In this document: positions 50,614 through 54,017 of the stretch, piece after piece
Position numbering within the stretch: the first letter of the stretch is position 1
Layout of the letters: each line of letters starts with the position of its first letter
Assembly (NCBI GenBank): GCA_035512695.1
Contig: DATKDL010000084.1
Coordinates: forward strand, 1-54,017
From: DATDOR01 sp035512695
GTDB taxonomy: Bacteria > Chloroflexota > Anaerolineae > Anaerolineales > JABWBV01
Direction of reading: 5' to 3'
Length of the DNA: 54,017 nt
The notes under the pieces: generated by a model
Seen by the model: the letters and a program-made list of their open reading frames with translations, nothing else
What the model was told of the DNA's origin: nothing
The model's database searches: none
Position numbers and translations under genes: made by a program

Positions 50614-51871
50614 CCGAACGAGCCGGTAAGACCGTCCCGGTGACCGAGCCGAAACCGACCCGGTATCCCTCGCCCTTGCAATACCCGGAGATCGTGACGC
50701 GGTCACCGTCTTCCAGGAAAGCGCGCATTTCTCCACCGGGGAGCTCGAGCGGCTTCTCGCCGCGCCAGGTCAGCTCCAGGAGCGATCCGTAGCTGCCCGG
50801 GTCCGGGCCGGAGATCGTCCCGGTCCCGAGCAGGTCGCCGGGCCGCAGGTTGCAGCCGGTCGCGCTGTGATGGGCGAGCTGCTGTTCCAGGCTCCAGTAC
50901 AGGTGTTTCAGGTTCGAACGGCTGATCCGCTGCGGCGCGTCCATCGCGGCGGTTTGGAGCTGGACCTCCAGGCGGATATCGAGACCGGACGGTTCGGTCC
51001 GGGCCAGGTAGGCCAGTGGGACCGGGTCCTGGACCGGCCCCGGGACGCGAAAAGATTCCAGCGCGTCCATCGTGACGACCCAGGGGGAAATGGAGGTGGC
51101 GAAATTCTTGGCCAGGAACGGCCCGAGCGGCTGGTACTCCCAGCCCTGGATGTCGCGCGCGCTCCAATCGTTAAGCAGGACCATACCGAAGATGTGCTCC
51201 CCGGCCCGATCGATCGGGACCGGCTCGCCGAGCGGATTACCGGGGCCCACGAAAAAGCCCATCTCGAGTTCGAAATCCAGGGACCGGGTCGGGATGTGGA
51301 TGGGCCGGTCCGCGCCGGTGGGCAAGACCTGGCCGCGCGGCCGCACGACATCGTGGCCCGTGATCACGACTGAACTCGCCCGGCCGTGATAGCCGACCGG
51401 CAGGTGCAGCCAGTTGGGCATCAATGCGTTTTCCGGTCCGCGGAACATCGTCCCGACGTTGCTGGCATGCTCCCGAGAGGCGTAAAAATCGGTGTAATCG
51501 CCGATATCGGCCGGCAGGTGCAGTGTCGTTTCGGAAATCGGGACCAGGACCCCGGCGGCGACCTCGGGGTCCTGCAAGGTCGGGTTCTCGGCGCGCAGCA
51601 AATTGGTCAGGACCGTCCGGGCTTCCCGCCAGGCCGGCCGGCCGAGGCCCATGAATTCATTCAACCGGCCGCGCCGAAAGACCCCGCGCATGCCGGCCTG
51701 GTATCCAAAAAACCCGAGCGCATCCAGCCGGGCGCAGTCGACGACGACGTCGCCGATCCGCACCCCCACCCGCGCCCCCTCCTCTCCACGCGGCGTAAAA
51801 ACCCCGAACGGTAAATTCTGGATCGGAAAATGCGAATCCTGATTTATGGGGATGAACGATTCTATTTTCAT
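50603..51871 (-). CDS. fahA: Fumarylacetoacetase
   Basis: A 422-aa hydrolase that cleaves fumarylacetoacetate to fumarate and acetoacetate, the last step of tyrosine catabolism. Seen are IGDYTDFYASREHASNVGTMFRG split over residues 128-150, LPVGYHGRASSVV, FELEMGFFVGPGNPLGEP (metal ligands), LLNDWSARDIQGWEYQPLGPF and LGTGTISGP. Length fits the bacterial/animal FAH type. Start ATG 51871; the gene follows a 318-aa unknown gene by 7 nt. Other tyrosine-degradation genes are not in the window. Confidence 0.96.
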   Translation of the reverse strand: MKIESFIPINQDSHFPIQNLPFGVFTPRGEEGARVGVRIGDVVVDCARLDALGFFGYQAGMRGVFRRGRLNEFMGLGRPAWREARTVLTNLLRAENPTLQDPEVAAGVLVPISETTLHLPADIGDYTDFYASREHASNVGTMFRGPENALMPNWLHLPVGYHGRASSVVITGHDVVRPRGQVLPTGADRPIHIPTRSLDFELEMGFFVGPGNPLGEPVPIDRAGEHIFGMVLLNDWSARDIQGWEYQPLGPFLAKNFATSISPWVVTMDALESFRVPGPVQDPVPLAYLARTEPSGLDIRLEVQLQTAAMDAPQRISRSNLKHLYWSLEQQLAHHSATGCNLRPGDLLGTGTISGPDPGSYGSLLELTWRGEKPLELPGGEMRAFLEDGDRVTISGYCKGEGYRVGFGSVTGTVLPARSDDK

Positions 51872-51878
51872 CTTGGTT

Positions 51879-52835
51879 TTACACCCATCCCATCCTCCGC
51901 AAATCCTCGCGCGGTTCGTCGAAGCTGCAGCTTCCGAAGGAGACGGCGAAATCGCGGCGGGCGGTTTCAATTTCCGAGGTGGAGGCGGTGAAATCGTTCC
52001 AGGACAGACCGCCATCGTCAAAGGAGAAACGGTCCGGGTCCTCTTCGGAAAGGATGCGGGCCAGATCCGCAGCAGGCAGGCCGCGGGAGTTTGAGAGGAC
52101 TGCGGCCGTGAAGACGTTGATAAAACCGTGCATCTTCGTCCGGACCTCCTGGCGAAATCCCCGGATGGGATGGTGCAGCCCGGCGGTGCATTTCAATGCG
52201 GCGCCGGCTTCCCGGGCATGGGTGAGGATCCACGCGACGGCGTCCACCGTGGGGAATGCTTCCGGTTTGACCCCGCCGGTGCGCAGCTTGAAGCGGACGG
52301 CGGTCCGTCCGCTTGTTTTTCCGATCGCATCGAGTGCACGCGCTGCGCGCGGCTGCCAGAGCGGGTCTGCCGGGACTTCGAAATAGGGTCGCAAACCCGC
52401 TTCGGCGATCCTCCCGGCGGCCCGATCGACCAGGGCATCGGCCCGGATCTGGTAGTCGAGCTCTGCACCGGGTAAGCGGGTCTCCATTGCTGCAACCTCG
52501 AATCGCTCGCCCAGGCTCCTGCGAAGGGTGGCGATCGCGTCGAGTTCCGCATCGAGACCGCTGAAAAAGGAGGTCCAATCCGGTCCGCCCTTTCCGAGGA
52601 CCGTGACCCGGATGGGCAGGTTCTCCGGCGCATTTTTCAGGAGGCGGGCGGTATCTTCGGTCTGATCCACCGACAGGATGAAACCGGCCAGCATCCAGGC
52701 GTCATCGCCGGAAAGATCGATTAAATGATTCCGCAGCGCCGGCCGCAGACCGAGGTTCGCCGGGGGGAACATCCCGGCGTAGTCGATCAGACCGGACAGC
52801 AAAACGTGCAGACTGTGAACGGGCTTCGCCGTCAT
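51879..52835 (-). CDS. Protein of unknown function linked to fumarylacetoacetase
   Basis: A 318-aa protein I do not recognise. It starts MTAKPVHSLHVLLSGLIDYAGMFPPANLGL, split as a helix and a conserved-looking YAGMFPPA; the body alternates strands and helices (TALR..VKL, RTAVRFKLRTGG, AGAALKCTAGLHHPI), which suggests a TIM-barrel-like enzyme. KxT and H residues in KCTAGLHHPIRG are candidate active-site positions. No signal or membrane helix. It overlaps the MDR gene by 4 bp and precedes fahA by 7 nt, so it probably shares a pathway with fahA, but that is inference. Confidence 0.7.
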   Translation of the reverse strand: MTAKPVHSLHVLLSGLIDYAGMFPPANLGLRPALRNHLIDLSGDDAWMLAGFILSVDQTEDTARLLKNAPENLPIRVTVLGKGGPDWTSFFSGLDAELDAIATLRRSLGERFEVAAMETRLPGAELDYQIRADALVDRAAGRIAEAGLRPYFEVPADPLWQPRAARALDAIGKTSGRTAVRFKLRTGGVKPEAFPTVDAVAWILTHAREAGAALKCTAGLHHPIRGFRQEVRTKMHGFINVFTAAVLSNSRGLPAADLARILSEEDPDRFSFDDGGLSWNDFTASTSEIETARRDFAVSFGSCSFDEPREDLRRMGWV

Positions 52836-53857
52836 GTGTCCAGGTCGACGGCCTCCGGGTCGATCACGAGCAAGGCTTTGCCCTCGTTCGCGTGCGCTCG
52901 GGCGTAATCGACCCCGGCGACCGCCTCCGCCATGAGGAATTTATGGCCGATCTCGGATTTGAGGACTCCGCCCACAAGCTTCAGCGCCTTGCGGGTAAGC
53001 CGCAAGGTTTTCAGGAGCGGTGTGTGCCGGTACCAGGATCCAAGGAAAAAGCCCTCGATTTGGACCCGGTCGTTGATCAAACGGCCCGGGTGGAAGTTGA
53101 CGTCTTCCCCGGACAGGAAGCCGTAGATCAGGACCGTGCTCCCGTTCGGTGCGGCTTCGATCAGCTGCCCGGTCAGCTGGCCGCCGATGGCGTCGAGGAA
53201 TAAAGTGGCATCGATTTCATGGGCGATGGATTTCAGGTCCTTCTCGAAATTCGCCTCGGCGCTCACCAGGACCCGCTTGACGCCTGAACTTCGGAGAAGG
53301 ACGGCCTGCTCCTCGCGCCGGACGATGTGCAGGACGGGGATCCCGTTTTTCTCGAAGAGCCGGTGGATCATACGGCCGAGCTGGCCCGCTGCGGCCGTGC
53401 TGACGACCGCCTTGTGCCGGCCGGTCCTGGCGAGATCGAGCAGCGCCAGGGCGGTGACCGGGTTGATCAGCGCCATCGCTCCCTGTTCGGTCGAAACCGC
53501 CCTGGGCAGCGGCAGGCACTGCACGGCCTTGACCCGGACGAAATCCGCCCACGCGCCTCCCTCCCCGGCCACGGCGACTCTTTTCCCGAGCAGCCGCTTC
53601 GCCAGCAGACCGCCTCCGGCGGCGACGACGATGCCGCTGCCCTCCCTGCCCGCCGGCAGCGGGTAATCCCGGTTCCGGCCGGACAGGTTTGTGATCAAGG
53701 CCAGGTCGCTCGGATTGACCGGCGCGGCGGCCATCCTGACCAATACCTCGCCTTTCGCAGGCTCCGGGACATCAACGGTTTTGATCGAAACCCCGCCGCG
53801 CCCGTCCTCGGCGTAGACCGCGCGCATGGATTTTGGTAGAGAGGTGAGCGATTTCAC
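52832..53857 (-). CDS. MDR-family oxidoreductase (quinone reductase-like)
   Basis: A zinc-free medium-chain dehydrogenase/reductase of about 341 residues. N-terminal GroES-like half with PAKGEVLVRMAAAPVNPSDL, AGREGSGIVVAAG and GKRVAVAGEGGAWADF; Rossmann half with ALLDLARTGRHKAVVSTAAAGQLGRM. There is no structural-zinc cysteine cluster, as in quinone oxidoreductases. I prefer GTG 53857 because TACAAT ends 6 nt upstream; an ATG at 53872 would lie in the promoter, and ATG 53827 is a shorter option. Overlaps the unknown gene by 4 bp. Substrate unknown. Confidence 0.88.
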   Translation of the reverse strand: MKSLTSLPKSMRAVYAEDGRGGVSIKTVDVPEPAKGEVLVRMAAAPVNPSDLALITNLSGRNRDYPLPAGREGSGIVVAAGGGLLAKRLLGKRVAVAGEGGAWADFVRVKAVQCLPLPRAVSTEQGAMALINPVTALALLDLARTGRHKAVVSTAAAGQLGRMIHRLFEKNGIPVLHIVRREEQAVLLRSSGVKRVLVSAEANFEKDLKSIAHEIDATLFLDAIGGQLTGQLIEAAPNGSTVLIYGFLSGEDVNFHPGRLINDRVQIEGFFLGSWYRHTPLLKTLRLTRKALKLVGGVLKSEIGHKFLMAEAVAGVDYARAHANEGKALLVIDPEAVDLDT

Positions 53858-53863
53858 GATGGT

Positions 53864-53869
53864 ATTGTA
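53864..53869 (-). promoter_or_regulatory. TACAAT -10 box, predicted leaderless start
   Basis: On the minus strand TACAAT ends 6 nt before GTG 53857 and overlaps the alternative ATG at 53872. It decides the proposed start of the MDR gene. Confidence 0.45.
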
Positions 53870-53951
53870 CATGAACCGGCAAGTCGAACATTGTAATTTC
53901 TTTCACTTTCGAGGATAATCAGCCGGGGAGGCGTTAATTGGAGCGAATAGC

Positions 53952-54017
53952 ATGGCCAAGAGCAAACTGACAAACACCAAGAAATCGACGGCCGGGCAGC
54001 CCACAAGGCTGCTTTGG
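53952..54017 (+). CDS. Start of a protein-coding gene, cut by the window edge
   Basis: ATG 53952 with GGAG about 9 nt upstream opens a frame of 22 codons that is still open at the last base. It begins MAKSKLTNTKKS, a basic, Lys/Thr-rich start such as is seen in many DNA- or RNA-binding and membrane proteins; a function cannot be called. Confidence 0.5.
   Translation, partial: MAKSKLTNTKKSTAGQPTRLLW

Noticed and set aside
1..54017. tRNA, rRNA, tmRNA, CRISPR, prophage or integron
   Set aside because: None was recognised on either strand; smpB is present but no tmRNA gene was seen beside it.

Overview
The window is GC-rich (roughly 60 % by eye) bacterial chromosome. Its gene content points to the phylum Chloroflexota, most likely an Anaerolineae-like lineage: two Chlor_Arch_YYY (DUF2298) membrane proteins beside an Agl23-like protein, many Ser/Thr kinases, FHA and PP2C proteins, Thr/Pro-rich secreted proteins, and lipoproteins with WD40, BNR or SH3-type repeats. 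This is inference from gene content; there is no rRNA to confirm it. I saw no tRNA, rRNA, CRISPR array, transposase or phage gene. No gene-free stretch exceeds 300 bp.

Layout. 1-5566 (+): two DUF2298 proteins and an Agl23/GT-C-like membrane protein. 5559-8371 (+): cytidylate kinase followed by three tandem PlsC-type acyltransferases. 8373-17594 (+): a signalling block made of a large sensor histidine kinase, a Ser/Thr kinase with an 8-bladed PQQ-type propeller, a PP2C phosphatase, a J-domain/VWA fusion, a zinc-ribbon/FHA protein, the stub of a second kinase gene, a 79-aa protein and an OmpR-type response regulator. 17617-25695 (-): DUF971 protein, class III aminotransferase, Memo-like protein, membrane histidine kinase, GSA-aminomutase-like protein, RNase HI and aldehyde dehydrogenase. 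25790-28176: zinc-ribbon protein, SH3 protein, ErpA-type Fe-S protein and SmpB. 28366-33441 (+): a repeat lipoprotein and three TadE/TadG-like pseudopilins. 33506-36106: S41 protease, ribosomal protein L25 with a structured leader, and a CoA-type Nudix hydrolase. 36132-44949 (-): an ABC-2 exporter-type operon behind a kinase-STAND-TPR regulator. 45067-53857: M1 peptidase, GH43-like lipoprotein, CorA, WD40 lipoprotein, fumarylacetoacetase, an unknown protein and an MDR oxidoreductase. A new gene begins at 53952.

Most interesting points. (a) The rplY (L25) mRNA leader at 34744-34782 folds into a helix - symmetric internal loop - helix whose loop strands match loop E of 5S rRNA, the known binding site of L25. 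This suggests an autoregulatory mimic with the Shine-Dalgarno sequence touching the stem. (b) A Ser/Thr phosphosignalling module (kinase, phosphatase, J-VWA, FHA) lies between a histidine kinase and a response regulator. (c) At least eight genes carry a TANAAT -10 hexamer only 6-11 nt before the start codon, predicting leaderless transcripts. (d) Nine very long, nearly perfect intergenic hairpins occur at ends of genes and also in two divergent promoter regions, some including the stop codons of flanking genes.
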